A DNA stretch of 38,749 bases from an uncultured Acidobacteriota bacterium. GTDB lineage: Bacteria; Acidobacteriota; Terriglobia; Terriglobales; Acidobacteriaceae. The stretch is from positions 1 through 38,749 of the forward strand of contig CAILAZ010000116.1 in NCBI GenBank assembly GCA_903832295.1, read 5' to 3'. A program made the position numbers and the translations under genes. Positions 8,217 through 16,307 of this stretch are shown in pieces; the stretch's first letter is position 1; every line of letters begins with the position of its first letter. The notes beneath the pieces were generated by a model that saw only the letters and a program-made list of their open reading frames with translations, was not told the origin of the DNA and made no database searches.

Positions 8217-9600
8217 GTTCATGATTGTCCTTAGCGCGCTGGTGGCCTTTCTGCTTGGAGCGTGCATCACTGCTGTAACTCTCGCGGGCCGCTCCGCTGT
8301 GCTCCGCTCACAGATTGCCGCGACGCAGGCTGAGTTGGCTGCAACCCGCAACAACTTTGCCTCGGCACAGGAGCAACTCAGCACGAGCGCAGCCGCATTG
8401 AAGAGCAGTGTGGAAACCCGGTTCGCCGCAGAACTGGAAGTGGGCCGCCTGAACGAACAGCTGAAACAACAGGACCGGCAATTTGTTCAGCAGCTGGCCG
8501 CAGAGCAACAACAGTCCATCGAGAAGCTGCAGTTGCTGAGCACAGCCCGCGAGGAACTTTCCAACCAGTTTAAGGCATTGGCGAATGAAATTCTGGAAGA
8601 GAAGACAAAACGATTCACAGAACAGAACCAGAGTAACCTGGAACAGTTGCTGACACCCCTGGCGGAGAAGATCAAGGGATTCCAGCAGAAGGTGGAAGAA
8701 GTGTACGTGCAGGAGGGCAAAGACCGCTCGGCACTCTCCGAGCAGGTGCGGTTGCTGATGGGGTTGAACCAGCAGCTCTCGGCTGATACCAGCAACCTGA
8801 CGCGGGCGCTGACCACATCGTCAAAGGCACAGGGCGACCTGGGCGAGATGATCCTGGAGAAGATACTGGAGTCCTCTGGACTGCGCAAAGACGAGGAATA
8901 TTTTGTGCAGAACAGCTTCCGCAACGAGGATTCGCGGCAGGTGCGGCCGGATGTGATTGTGAAGCTCCCGGAGAACAAGCACCTGGTGATCGACTCCAAG
9001 GTTTCGCTGACGGCGTACAGCGAATTTGTAAACGCCGAGACGGACGAGGTGCGCAAGGCGGCGCTGGCACGGCACATGGATTCGGTTCGCAAGCACATCA
9101 AGGAGCTGGCTGAAAAGAACTACCAGTCGCTGCATCAGCTTCAGTCGATCGACTTTGTGTGCATGTTCGTGCCCATCGAGGGCGCCTTCATGGCGGCGAT
9201 CAGCAATGACGAGGAGCTGTGGGCGAGCTCGTACGAGCGCAACGTGCTGCTGGTGAGCCCGAGCACGCTGCTGTTTGTGGTGCGCACGGTGGCTCACCTG
9301 TGGCGGCAGGAGCGGCAGAAGCAGAACGTGCAGGATATTGTGAATCGCGGCGCTGAATTGTACGACAAGCTGGTGGGGTTCGTAGAAGACCTGAAGAACG
9401 TAGGGGAGCGGCTGGAGCAGGCGAAGAACAGCTACGGGCAGGCGCTGAGCAAGCTATCCACCGGCAAGGGCAACGTGATCCGCCAGGCGGAGATGCTGAA
9501 GACGCTGGGCGTGAAGCCGAAGAAATCGCTGGCCCAGGAGCTGGTGGATGGGAGTGGCGACGAAGAGCCGCTGCTGGCCGAAGCCGCAGGGGCGGAGTAA
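8215..9600 (+). CDS. rmuC: DNA recombination protein RmuC homologue
   Basis: A 461-residue protein. Residues 1-25 form a membrane anchor (LSALVAFLLGACITAVTLA). A long alanine- and glutamine-rich coiled coil runs to about residue 160. The RmuC domain follows at about residues 165-420. It includes GDLGEMILEKILESSGL, the DVIVKLPENKHLVIDSKVSL block with the Asp and Lys of a PD-(D/E)XK-like nuclease fold, and the FVPIEGAF motif. RmuC limits inversions at short inverted repeats in E. coli; its exact activity is not settled. Start ATG 8215 follows TTGGAG; ATG 8221 is a possible alternative. A strong bidirectional terminator lies right after the stop. Confidence 0.93.
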   Translation: MFMIVLSALVAFLLGACITAVTLAGRSAVLRSQIAATQAELAATRNNFASAQEQLSTSAAALKSSVETRFAAELEVGRLNEQLKQQDRQFVQQLAAEQQQSIEKLQLLSTAREELSNQFKALANEILEEKTKRFTEQNQSNLEQLLTPLAEKIKGFQQKVEEVYVQEGKDRSALSEQVRLLMGLNQQLSADTSNLTRALTTSSKAQGDLGEMILEKILESSGLRKDEEYFVQNSFRNEDSRQVRPDVIVKLPENKHLVIDSKVSLTAYSEFVNAETDEVRKAALARHMDSVRKHIKELAEKNYQSLHQLQSIDFVCMFVPIEGAFMAAISNDEELWASSYERNVLLVSPSTLLFVVRTVAHLWRQERQKQNVQDIVNRGAELYDKLVGFVEDLKNVGERLEQAKNSYGQALSKLSTGKGNVIRQAEMLKTLGVKPKKSLAQELVDGSGDEEPLLAEAAGAE

Positions 9601-9616
9601 GCGAACCTCCAGATGT

Positions 9617-9649
9617 GCAAAAGCCCCGCGATGGATGCGGGGCTTTTGC
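9617..9649. terminator. Bidirectional terminator between rmuC and pheT
   Basis: A perfect 13-bp inverted repeat: GCAAAAGCCCCGC (9617-9629), 7-nt loop, GCGGGGCTTTTGC (9637-9649). It has A and T runs on the two sides and so can terminate on both strands. It separates the convergent rmuC and pheT genes. Confidence 0.9.
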
Positions 9650-9659
9650 TTGTGCGGGA

Positions 9660-11693
9660 TTACTGGCGGAGAGAGCCGCCGAGGGTTTCCACGGCGCTTA
9701 CAATCTGCTGCGACCAGTTGGCGACCTCATCGTCGCGCAGGGTGCGCTCCGCAGACTGGAAGCGGACGCGCAGCAGGAAGGAGTAGCTTCCGGCGGCGAG
9801 CGAACCTCCACGGAAGGTCTCTGCCGGGAGGATGGCGGTGAGTTCGGCGATGGAGAGCGCTGCGAGCTTGTGGCGGATGCTCTCAAACTCCACGCCCTCG
9901 GGCAGCACAAAGGAGAAGTCGCGCTCGATGGCCGGATAGCGCGAGATGGGTGTGTAGGCAGGCTGGCGCAGCGCAAGCTGGTAGAGAGCTTCGACGAAAA
10001 CCACGGCGATGAAGACATCCTGCTTGAGCTTGCGGGCGGCGGCGACTTCGGGGTGAAGCTGTCCGAAGATGGCGACGGTGTTGCCCGCAATCTGCGCGCG
10101 CGCGGCGCGGCCAGGATGCAGCCAGGCGGGCACGGTGCGGTCAAAGGTTACGCCGGGAGCGGTGAAGGCGGCGAGGAGCTGCTCGATGTCTCCCTTTACG
10201 TGGAAGAAACTGAGCGGCTCGGGCTTGCCGTGAACCCCCGATGGGCGCGCGCCTCCGGTGGAGACAAAGGCGAGCGAGTTGTGTTCGTCCACCGCTTCTC
10301 CCCGCATGGCATAGACGTGCCCGGCCTCGAAGAGGCGCACATCCGAGTTGCCGCGGTTGAGGTTGTAGGCGACCTGCAGCAGCAGGCCGGGGACGAGGGT
10401 GGTGCGCATGAACGACGCTTCTTCACTGAGCGGATTGGCGATGCGAACGGGTTCGGCAGCGCCAGCGCTTACCGCGAAGTAGCGAGCGTCCTCCTGGGGG
10501 ATGAAGGTGGAGGAGAGCGATTCGTTGTATCCGAGCGAGAGCAGACGGCTGCGCAGCGCGGCCTGTTTGCGGGCGTTGGGCAACTCGATGACGCCTCCGG
10601 CGAAGGAGGGCAGGGTGTTGGGAATCTTGAGGAACGAGTAGATGCGCGCGACCTCTTCGATGAGGTCGATTTCGCGCTCGACATCGAGGCGCCAGGTGGG
10701 CACGGTGATGTGGAACTCCGGGCCGCTGCCTTCGACTTTGAAGCCGAGGCGATGCAGGATGCGGGCAATCTCTGCCGGGGGAATCTCTACGCCGAGAATG
10801 CGCTTGACCTCGCTGGAGGCAAGAGCAATGCGGGGCTGCGCGAGAGTGCGGGCAACGGCATCCACTTCTGCCGAGACCGAGCCACCGGCGGAAGCAACAA
10901 TCAGCTCGGCGACGCGGGCGCAGGCCAGCTGAGTGATGCCTGGATCAGCTCCGCGCTCGTAGCGGTGCGAGGCATCGGTATGCATGCCGAGCCGGCGGGC
11001 GGTGCGACGGATGGATGCGGGATCGAACCAGGCGGACTCGACGAGCACGTTGTGGGTGCTGAAGGTGATCATGGTGGCTTCGCCGCCCATGACGCCGGCA
11101 ATGGCAACGGGCTTTACTGCATCGGCAATGACCAGATCCTCAGGGAGAAGCTTGCGCTCGACGCCGTCAAGGGTGGTGATCGTCTCTCCGGCGCGGGCAC
11201 GGCGCACGATGATCTTGCCGCCCTCAAGCTTGTCGAGGTCGAAGGCGTGGGTGGGATGGCCGATCTCATTCAGCACGTAGTTGGAGGCGTCAGCCACGTT
11301 GCTGATGCTGCGCTGCTCGATGAGTTCGAGGCGGTGGGCGATCTTCGCCGGAGCCGGGGCCACCTTGACGCCGCGAACGATGCGGGCGGTGTAACGGGCG
11401 CAACCTTCGGCATCTTCGATGAGGATGGGGAAGTTCGCGGGGCCGCACTCTGCGACCGTGGGTGCGAGGGGAGCGAGATCGACGTCGTAAATGGCTGAGA
11501 CTTCGCGGGCGACGCCGTAGTGGTTCATGGCATCAACGCGGTTGGTGGTGATCTCGGCTTCCCAGGTCTGGTCGGCGCCCTCGCCGAAGTAGCCTTCAAT
11601 GGCGATGCCGCTGACGGTGAGAGCCTCGGCCACGTCGCGGTCAGTTGCTGCCGGAGAGACCAAATCGCGAATCCAATTCGGTGAAATTTTCAT
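9660..11693 (-). CDS. pheT: Phenylalanine--tRNA ligase beta subunit, lacking the OB domain
   Basis: A 677-residue beta subunit of the alpha2-beta2 synthetase that charges tRNA-Phe. The start MKISPNWIRDLV is the family N-terminus. After about 35 residues it passes directly to AEITTNRVDAMNHYGVARE, which in E. coli PheT lies beyond a roughly 110-residue OB-fold tRNA-binding domain. That domain is absent, which accounts for the shortfall against the 795 residues of E. coli. The B3/B4 editing domain, B5 domain, catalytic-like core and C-terminal ferredoxin-fold anticodon-binding domain (ISRYPAIERDFSF to the end) are present. The pheS stop and pheT start share one base (TAATG), implying translational coupling. 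Confidence 0.96.
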   Translation of the reverse strand: MKISPNWIRDLVSPAATDRDVAEALTVSGIAIEGYFGEGADQTWEAEITTNRVDAMNHYGVAREVSAIYDVDLAPLAPTVAECGPANFPILIEDAEGCARYTARIVRGVKVAPAPAKIAHRLELIEQRSISNVADASNYVLNEIGHPTHAFDLDKLEGGKIIVRRARAGETITTLDGVERKLLPEDLVIADAVKPVAIAGVMGGEATMITFSTHNVLVESAWFDPASIRRTARRLGMHTDASHRYERGADPGITQLACARVAELIVASAGGSVSAEVDAVARTLAQPRIALASSEVKRILGVEIPPAEIARILHRLGFKVEGSGPEFHITVPTWRLDVEREIDLIEEVARIYSFLKIPNTLPSFAGGVIELPNARKQAALRSRLLSLGYNESLSSTFIPQEDARYFAVSAGAAEPVRIANPLSEEASFMRTTLVPGLLLQVAYNLNRGNSDVRLFEAGHVYAMRGEAVDEHNSLAFVSTGGARPSGVHGKPEPLSFFHVKGDIEQLLAAFTAPGVTFDRTVPAWLHPGRAARAQIAGNTVAIFGQLHPEVAAARKLKQDVFIAVVFVEALYQLALRQPAYTPISRYPAIERDFSFVLPEGVEFESIRHKLAALSIAELTAILPAETFRGGSLAAGSYSFLLRVRFQSAERTLRDDEVANWSQQIVSAVETLGGSLRQ

Positions 11694-12787
11694 TACGCAA
11701 ACTGCTCCAGGAAGCGCATATCGCCGTAGAAGAACTGCTGAATGTCATCGACGTTGTAGGTCATCATGGCCAACCGCTCCACACCCATGCCGAAGGCGAA
11801 TCCGCTGAGTTTTTTCGGGTCATAATCGACAAAACCGAAGACGTTTGGATCGACCATGCCGGCGCCTAGAAGCTCGATCCAGCCGCTCTGCTTGCAGGGA
11901 CGGCAGCCCTTGCCGCCACAGAAGGGGCAGGAGATGGAGACTTCCACGCTGGGCTCGGTGAAGGGGAAGAACGAGGGGCGGAAGCTGGTCTTAACCGCCG
12001 AGCCGAAGAGCGACTTCATGGCGTGGTCGAGCGTTCCCTTCAGGTCGCCGAAGGTGATGTTGGTGTCCACGCAGAGGCCCTCCAGTTGATGGAAGACGGG
12101 CGAGTGGGTGGCGTCCGGCGCATCATTGCGGTGCACCTTGCCGGGGCAGATGACGCGCACGGGAGGCACGAGCTTTTCCATGGTGCGAATCTGCACGGGC
12201 GAGGTGTGGGTGCGCAGCAGGAGTCGGTCGCGCTGGGCGCGCTGCTCCTGGTTGGCAATGAAGAGCGTGTCCTGGGTGTCGCGGGCCGGATGGTTGGGCG
12301 GAAAATTCAAGGCCTCGAAGTTGTAGTAGTCGCTCTCAACCTCAGGGCCTTCCGCAACCGAGTAGCCCATCTTGACAAAGACGGAGATGAGTTCATCGAG
12401 GGTGCGCAGCACGGGGTGGCGAACGCCGAGCGGGCGCTCGATGCCGGGGAGCGATATGTCAATGGTCTCCGACTTGAGCTTGGAACCAAGAGCGGCGGTG
12501 GCGGCCAGTTGCTCGGCTTCGGCGACGAGAGCCTCGGCGCGCTGCTTGAGGGCGTTGACGCGCTGGCCGACGTCGCGCTTGGCGGGCGAGGGTGCGGCCT
12601 TGAGCCAGAGATCGTTGACCTGCGTGAGCACGCCATTCTTGCGGGCCATCCAGCGATTGCGGAATTCCTCGAAGGACCTGGGGTCGGCGGCGGCATGGGA
12701 TTCGGCCACGAGCGCCGCGAGGAGCTCTGCAGCAGCGGCGTCAAGCGCGGCGGGAGAGAAATCTTCAAGCTTGGGGACGGTGTACAT
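11693..12787 (-). CDS. pheS: Phenylalanine--tRNA ligase alpha subunit
   Basis: A 364-residue catalytic subunit, a class II synthetase. The N-terminal coiled-coil arm covers about residues 1-95. Motif 1 and 2 blocks include MGYSVAEGPEVESDYYNFEALN, LLRTHTSPVQIRTM and the PGKVHRNDAPDATHSP region. Motif 3 is FAFGMGVERLAMM near residue 335. A CxxC-x-CxxC-like stretch (CPFCGGKGCRPC) lies near residues 285-296, an insertion that could bind zinc and is seen in some PheS proteins. An AAGGAG lies 13 nt before ATG 12787, a somewhat long spacing. It is the fourth gene of the infC-rpmI-rplT-pheS-pheT row. Confidence 0.96.
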   Translation of the reverse strand: MYTVPKLEDFSPAALDAAAAELLAALVAESHAAADPRSFEEFRNRWMARKNGVLTQVNDLWLKAAPSPAKRDVGQRVNALKQRAEALVAEAEQLAATAALGSKLKSETIDISLPGIERPLGVRHPVLRTLDELISVFVKMGYSVAEGPEVESDYYNFEALNFPPNHPARDTQDTLFIANQEQRAQRDRLLLRTHTSPVQIRTMEKLVPPVRVICPGKVHRNDAPDATHSPVFHQLEGLCVDTNITFGDLKGTLDHAMKSLFGSAVKTSFRPSFFPFTEPSVEVSISCPFCGGKGCRPCKQSGWIELLGAGMVDPNVFGFVDYDPKKLSGFAFGMGVERLAMMTYNVDDIQQFFYGDMRFLEQFA

Positions 12788-12829
12788 GAGTGCTTTGCTG
12801 CTCCTTGAGCTGCCCGGTGTATCAGCAAA

Positions 12830-12910
12830 TTAAAAGTTCAATCCAAACAGAGAAAAGCCACGAACGGCCCAGGAACGCACAAACCTTCTGGGTCCGTGCT
12901 CCCGTGCCAT
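12830..12910 (-). CDS. Candidate Phe-rich leader ORF upstream of pheS
   Basis: A 26-codon frame between rplT and pheS starting at ATG 12910 and ending TAA 12830, with AAGG 8 nt upstream of the start. The peptide ends RGFSLFGLNF; four of 26 codons are Phe (TTT), three of them in the last eight. E. coli has a Phe-rich leader peptide (PheM) and attenuator at exactly this position. The frame overlaps a large inverted repeat that ends in a T-rich stretch. The repeat resembles dispersed CACGAA-type repeats, so the reading frame could be accidental. Treat it as a hypothesis. Confidence 0.25.
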   Translation of the reverse strand: MAREHGPRRFVRSWAVRGFSLFGLNF

Positions 12911-12920
12911 TCGTGGCCTT
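12855..12920 (-). repeat. Imperfect inverted repeat between rplT and pheS, possible attenuator
   Basis: On the minus strand GGCCACGAATGG (12918-12907) can pair with CCGTTCGTGGC (12867-12857), with one mismatch. Inside it CCCAG pairs with CTGGG. The distal arm is followed by TTTTCTCTGTTT. The structure could end rplT transcripts or act as an attenuator before pheS. The CCACGAA wording also resembles dispersed repeats; no second copy is seen in this window. Confidence 0.45.
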
Positions 12921-12941
12921 GATACTTGGTCGAGTGCTGCT

Positions 12942-13307
12942 TTACGCCTGTGCCGGCACGGCGGCCTTGGCCTGCACGACCAGGGCGGCAAAGCCCGCGG
13001 GATCATGCACGGCGATGTCGGCCAGAATCTTGCGATCCAGCTCGATACCTGCCAGTTTCAGACCGTGAACGAACTGCGAATAGCTGATGCCGTTGAGCTT
13101 GGCGGCGGCGTTGATGCGCACGATCCAGAGCGAACGGTATTGGCGCTTTTTCTGCTTGCGGCCGGTGAAGGCGAACTTGAGGCCGCGCTGAACGGCTTCC
13201 TGGGCTGCCTGGTAGAGCTTCGACTTAGTGAGGAAGTACCCACTTGCGCGCTCTAGAATTTTCTTGCGCTTGTCACGGCGCTTAGTACCACGTTTTACGC
13301 GAGGCAT
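12942..13307 (-). CDS. rplT: 50S ribosomal protein L20
   Basis: A 121-residue L20. The N-terminus [19 protein letters not shown] is the long basic extension that threads into 23S rRNA. The globular part contains [22 protein letters not shown] and [18 protein letters not shown]. Start ATG 13307 is preceded by AAAGGAAGG with 7 nt spacing. In several bacteria L20 represses its own operon by binding the leader or intergenic mRNA. The 144-nt spacer from rpmI holds a GAGGTT/AACCTC hairpin, but a real L20 site cannot be proved by eye. Confidence 0.97.
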   Translation of the reverse strand: MPRVKRGTKRRDKRKKILERASGYFLTKSKLYQAAQEAVQRGLKFAFTGRKQKKRQYRSLWIVRINAAAKLNGISYSQFVHGLKLAGIELDRKILADIAVHDPAGFAALVVQAKAAVPAQA

Positions 13308-13451
13308 TGCTGCTACCTTCCTTTTAGAAACATCCGCTGGACTGTGTCCGCGGGATTATGGCGGCTGGAGGCAGGAGGTTTTCACCCTTGAACCTCTTCA
13401 CACGCACTTGTTGCACCAGGCGAATCGATGCCGCCCGGCGGGAGATATCCC
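13308..13451 (-). other. rpmI-rplT intergenic region with hairpin
   Basis: An unusually long spacer (144 nt) for these two genes. On the minus strand GAGGTT (13396-13391) can pair with AACCTC (13380-13375). Upstream of the rplT start a GC-rich segment (CCGCGGACACAGTCCAGCGG) can also fold. It could be a site of translational control, but this is inference. Confidence 0.3.
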
Positions 13452-13646
13452 CTAGTAGGGGATCATCCTCAGGATCTTAGGCAGATCGACCTTGTCGATC
13501 ATTCCGCCCATATCCATCTGGCGCTTGCTCTTCGTGCTCTTCGAAGTCAGGATGTGGCGCTGGAAAGCAAAACCGCGCTTTACCTTGCCGGTACCTGTCT
13601 TGTGGAAGCGCTTGGAAGCGCCGCTGTGAGTCTTCATCTTCGGCAT
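13452..13646 (-). CDS. rpmI: 50S ribosomal protein L35
   Basis: A 64-residue L35. [20 protein letters not shown] is the family N-terminus, and the basic block [20 protein letters not shown] follows. Start ATG 13646 is chosen because it yields the canonical MPKMKTH start; the frame is open 7 codons further upstream. AGGA lies about 10 nt before the start. It lies between infC and rplT, the standard order. Confidence 0.96.
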   Translation of the reverse strand: MPKMKTHSGASKRFHKTGTGKVKRGFAFQRHILTSKSTKSKRQMDMGGMIDKVDLPKILRMIPY

Positions 13647-13812
13647 TTGTAAGGGTCCTAAAAACAACTACTGTTATTAAACACGAGAACGGCGAATCCG
13701 GGCAAACTGGACCGGAGCGGAATCCCGCAAAAAGTGTCGCTGGAAAGCGGCTTGCGGTGGAGCAAAGCCGCTGATCGGAGCAGTCCGCACATCGTGGACT
13801 GCACCTTGACGG
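13647..13812 (-). other. infC-rpmI intergenic region with two hairpins
   Basis: A 166-nt spacer without a gene. On the minus strand, GCAGTCC can pair with GGACTGC just after the infC stop, and AGCGGCTT pairs with AAGCCGCT (8 bp, 11-nt loop) downstream. A TTTTTG run follows about 16 nt later. The structures could partly terminate or process the infC transcript. No promoter of good quality was found for rpmI. Confidence 0.35.
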
Positions 13813-14334
13813 CTACTTCTGAACCTTCGGCGGAGCCAGAATCAGGTGCAGGGTGTTGCCTTCCTGCCGGGGCATGTTCTCGACCACGGCTTTGTCCGCG
13901 ATGTCTTTAATGAGCCGCTGCAGGATCTCACGACCGAGCATCTGGCGGGTCATCTCGCGTCCGCGGAAGAAGATGGTTGCCTTGACCTTGTCACCGTCAC
14001 TGAGGAAGCGCAGAGCATGATTTTTCTTGGTCTGATAATCGTGCTCGTCCACGTTGATGCGGAACTTCACTTCCTTGATGGTGATGACTTTCTGGTTCTT
14101 CTTGGCCGCGCGTTCCTTTTTTTCCTGCTCATACATGTACTTACCAAAGTCCATGATGCGGCAGACAGGAGGTTGCGCGGTGGGTGAAACCTCCACCAGG
14201 TCTAGTCCTTTTTCCCTGGCAATTTTGAGCGCGTCGAGCGGCGCCATGATGCCGAGCTGCTCACTCTGATCGTCGATCACGCGAATTTCGCGGACGCGAA
14301 TGCGCTCATTGGTGCGGATAAAACGCTTATCGAT
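13813..14334 (-). CDS. infC: Translation initiation factor IF-3, predicted AUC start
   Basis: IF-3 prevents premature subunit joining and checks the initiator codon. From the GTG at 14280 the protein would begin at the middle of the conserved N-terminal block. The upstream in-frame codons give IDKRFIRTNERIRVREIRV, matching the usual IF-3 N-terminus. No ATG, GTG or TTG occurs there. The ribosome binding site GGAGGA (14344-14339) is followed after 4 nt by ATC (14334-14332), which I take as the start, giving 173 residues. E. coli infC starts at AUU and uses it for autoregulation. The N domain (EQLGIMAPLDALKIA, CRIMDFGKYMYEQ) and C domain (EVKFRINVDEHDYQTK, FFRGREM) are complete. Confidence 0.93.
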   Translation of the reverse strand: MDKRFIRTNERIRVREIRVIDDQSEQLGIMAPLDALKIAREKGLDLVEVSPTAQPPVCRIMDFGKYMYEQEKKERAAKKNQKVITIKEVKFRINVDEHDYQTKKNHALRFLSDGDKVKATIFFRGREMTRQMLGREILQRLIKDIADKAVVENMPRQEGNTLHLILAPPKVQK

Positions 14335-14365
14335 ACGGTCCTCCGGTGGTACTGAAACCTCATAA

Positions 14366-14371
14366 ATTGTA
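14366..14371 (-). promoter_or_regulatory. Candidate -10 box of the infC operon
   Basis: TACAAT on the minus strand at 14371-14366, with predicted transcription start near 14359 and a leader of only about 25 nt before the AUC codon. The -35 is not clear. Such a short leader leaves no room for a long L20-type leader upstream of infC. Confidence 0.4.
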
Positions 14372-14420
14372 GCACGGAAAGGAAGTTGTACCGGCGCGAA
14401 GAAAGCTAGAGGAATGATCT

Positions 14421-14903
14421 CTAGGGCTTGAGTGCATTCTCAATGTCGCCTGAAATCTTCGCAGGTGCCGTGACCGGCGCAAAGCGGTCCAGAACCTTGC
14501 CTTCTCGACTAACGAGAAACTTGGTGAAATTCCACTTGATGGCATCGCCAAGCACGCCCCCGGCCTCGCCCTTCAGAAACCTGTAGAGCGGATGGGCGCT
14601 GTCGCCATTGACGTCAATCTTGGAGAAGAGCGGAAAGGTGACGCCATAGTTGAGCTCGCAGAAGCCGCGGATTTCCTCGTCGCTGCCGGGTTCCTGGTGG
14701 CCGAATTGATCGCAGGGGAAACCGAGAATCTCAAGGCCCTGCGAGTGATATTGCTGGTAGAGCTCTTCGAGGCCCTTGTATTGCGGTGTGAACCCGCACT
14801 TACTGGCGGTGTTGACGATGAGCAGGACCTTGCCGCGAAAATCTGCGAGCGGCTTCTCTTCCCCATTGTTGAGCCGGGCGGAGAAATCATAGACGGTTGG
14901 CAT
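14421..14903 (-). CDS. Glutathione peroxidase family (thiol peroxidase)
   Basis: A 160-residue thioredoxin-fold peroxidase reducing hydroperoxides. The peroxidatic Cys is in [12 protein letters not shown] near residue 36, the catalytic Gln and Trp are in GFPCDQFG and KWNFTKFLV, and the Asn is adjacent to Trp. A Cys in the GFPCDQF block could be the resolving residue, as in thioredoxin-dependent members, so the reductant is probably thioredoxin, not glutathione. ATG 14903 has AAGGA 9 nt upstream. It lies 36 nt downstream of the methylthiotransferase on the same strand, a probable two-gene unit. Confidence 0.93.
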   Translation of the reverse strand: MPTVYDFSARLNNGEEKPLADFRGKVLLIVNTASKCGFTPQYKGLEELYQQYHSQGLEILGFPCDQFGHQEPGSDEEIRGFCELNYGVTFPLFSKIDVNGDSAHPLYRFLKGEAGGVLGDAIKWNFTKFLVSREGKVLDRFAPVTAPAKISGDIENALKP

Positions 14904-14939
14904 TGGATGGCTTTCCTTTCGGGACGAAAAGGGCGCGGA

Positions 14940-16301
14940 TTACTCTACGGTCCCGACCAGCGCTTCGCCCTCAATGGAATGGATGCGGGCGGTGAGCATT
15001 CGATTCGCGGGGAGGGACCCCTGAAGCCATAACTTCTGGTAATTGCCGGTGAGGGCCTCGGTGCGGCTGCGGGCAATCTGGGTCAGGGTGAGCGCGGGCA
15101 GGGTAAGGCCGAGGAACTGCTCCTGGAAGGCGCGCTTCTTGTGGGCCGCGAGCTCGCGCAGCGTGCGATTACGTTCGCGAGCCTGACGCACGGGCACCTG
15201 CAACGGCATTGAGGCAGAAGGGGTTCCGGGACGCGAAGAGTAGGTGAAGACGTGGAGGTAGGTGAAGGGCAGGCGCTCGATGAATGCGCGGGTCTGCTCG
15301 AAGTCATCTTCACTCTCGCCGGGAAAGCCGACCATCACGTCGGCACCAATGGCAGCGTGCGGCATGGCGGCACGGATGCGGCGGACGCGGTCTTCATAGT
15401 GCCAGGGCCGGTAGCGGCGGTGCATCTGGCGGAGGATGCGGTCGCTGCCGCTCTGCAGGGGGATGTGGGCGTGCTTGGCGATGCGGGGCGAGGCGGCGGC
15501 AAGAGCGATCAGGTCGTCGCTCCAATCCATGGGCTCCACCGAGCTAATGCGGAGCAGTGGAACCGTGGTGCGTTCGAGCACGGTGCGCAGGAGATCGACA
15601 AAACGCAGTCGCGGTATAGCTCCGTCGGCCGACGAGGATTCGCGACTGAAGTCGCGCCCCCAGCGTCCGAGATTGATACCGCTGAGGACCAATTCCTGGT
15701 AGCCGTTGGCGACCAGTTGATCCACATTGCGCAGCACCTCCGCCAGAGTCAGCGAGCGGCTGCGACCGCGGACAAAGGGGATGACGCAAAAGGAGCAGCG
15801 GTTGTTGCAGCCATCCTGCACCTTAAGGTTGGGGCGGGTCTTTTCGTTATCGGAGTCAAAGACAGGAGCGGCCAGGAGTTCGGTGTGAGCGAAGATGTCC
15901 TCGACAACAATGGGCGCGTGCTGGGGCGCGGCGGTGTTCACCAATGAACCGAGGGGGACGAAATTGTTTCCGGCCGCGATCTCAGCGAGGCGATGTTTGT
16001 GCGAATTTCCCACAACGAGGGAGACGCCCTCGAGTTCGGATATCTCCTGCGGAGCGCGCTGCGCATAACAACCGGTGACGAGGATGCGGGCACCGGGGTT
16101 GGCGCGATGAACGCGTCGGATGGCAGCGCGCGCGTCCTGATCGGCCGAGGAAGTGACGGTGCAGGTGTTGAACACAACGATCTCGGCTTCCGATGCGCAA
16201 GCCGCGCGCGACATTCCGCGATCCGTCAACTGGCGTTCAATCGAGGCACCGTCCGCCTGAGTGGCCCGGCAACCGAAGTTTTCAACGTAGAAACTGCCCA
16301 C
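14940..16301 (-). CDS. mtaB: MiaB/RimO-family radical SAM methylthiotransferase, probably MtaB
   Basis: The enzyme family adds a methylthio group to tRNA A37 derivatives or to ribosomal protein S12. MtaB acts on t6A37. Started at GTG 16301 it has 453 residues. The N-terminal UPF0004 domain binds a [4Fe-4S] cluster via Cys in ENFGCRATQ, NTCTVT and GCYAQ. The radical SAM motif is CNNRCSFC. A C-terminal TRAM-like part follows. The frame is open to ATG 16439, but the usual family start is a few residues before FYVENFGC. TATAAT (16313-16308) lies 6 nt before the GTG and no ribosome binding site is present, so the mRNA may be leaderless. The assignment to MtaB over MiaB is by general resemblance. 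Confidence 0.85.
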   Translation of the reverse strand: MGSFYVENFGCRATQADGASIERQLTDRGMSRAACASEAEIVVFNTCTVTSSADQDARAAIRRVHRANPGARILVTGCYAQRAPQEISELEGVSLVVGNSHKHRLAEIAAGNNFVPLGSLVNTAAPQHAPIVVEDIFAHTELLAAPVFDSDNEKTRPNLKVQDGCNNRCSFCVIPFVRGRSRSLTLAEVLRNVDQLVANGYQELVLSGINLGRWGRDFSRESSSADGAIPRLRFVDLLRTVLERTTVPLLRISSVEPMDWSDDLIALAAASPRIAKHAHIPLQSGSDRILRQMHRRYRPWHYEDRVRRIRAAMPHAAIGADVMVGFPGESEDDFEQTRAFIERLPFTYLHVFTYSSRPGTPSASMPLQVPVRQARERNRTLRELAAHKKRAFQEQFLGLTLPALTLTQIARSRTEALTGNYQKLWLQGSLPANRMLTARIHSIEGEALVGTVE

Positions 16302-16307
16302 AGGAGT

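Noticed and set aside
9615-11498. 627-codon open frame on the plus strand
   Set aside because: It is fully antisense to pheT. Its composition (Gly, Ala, Asp, Glu rich, no domain) is that of a mirror frame in GC-rich DNA.
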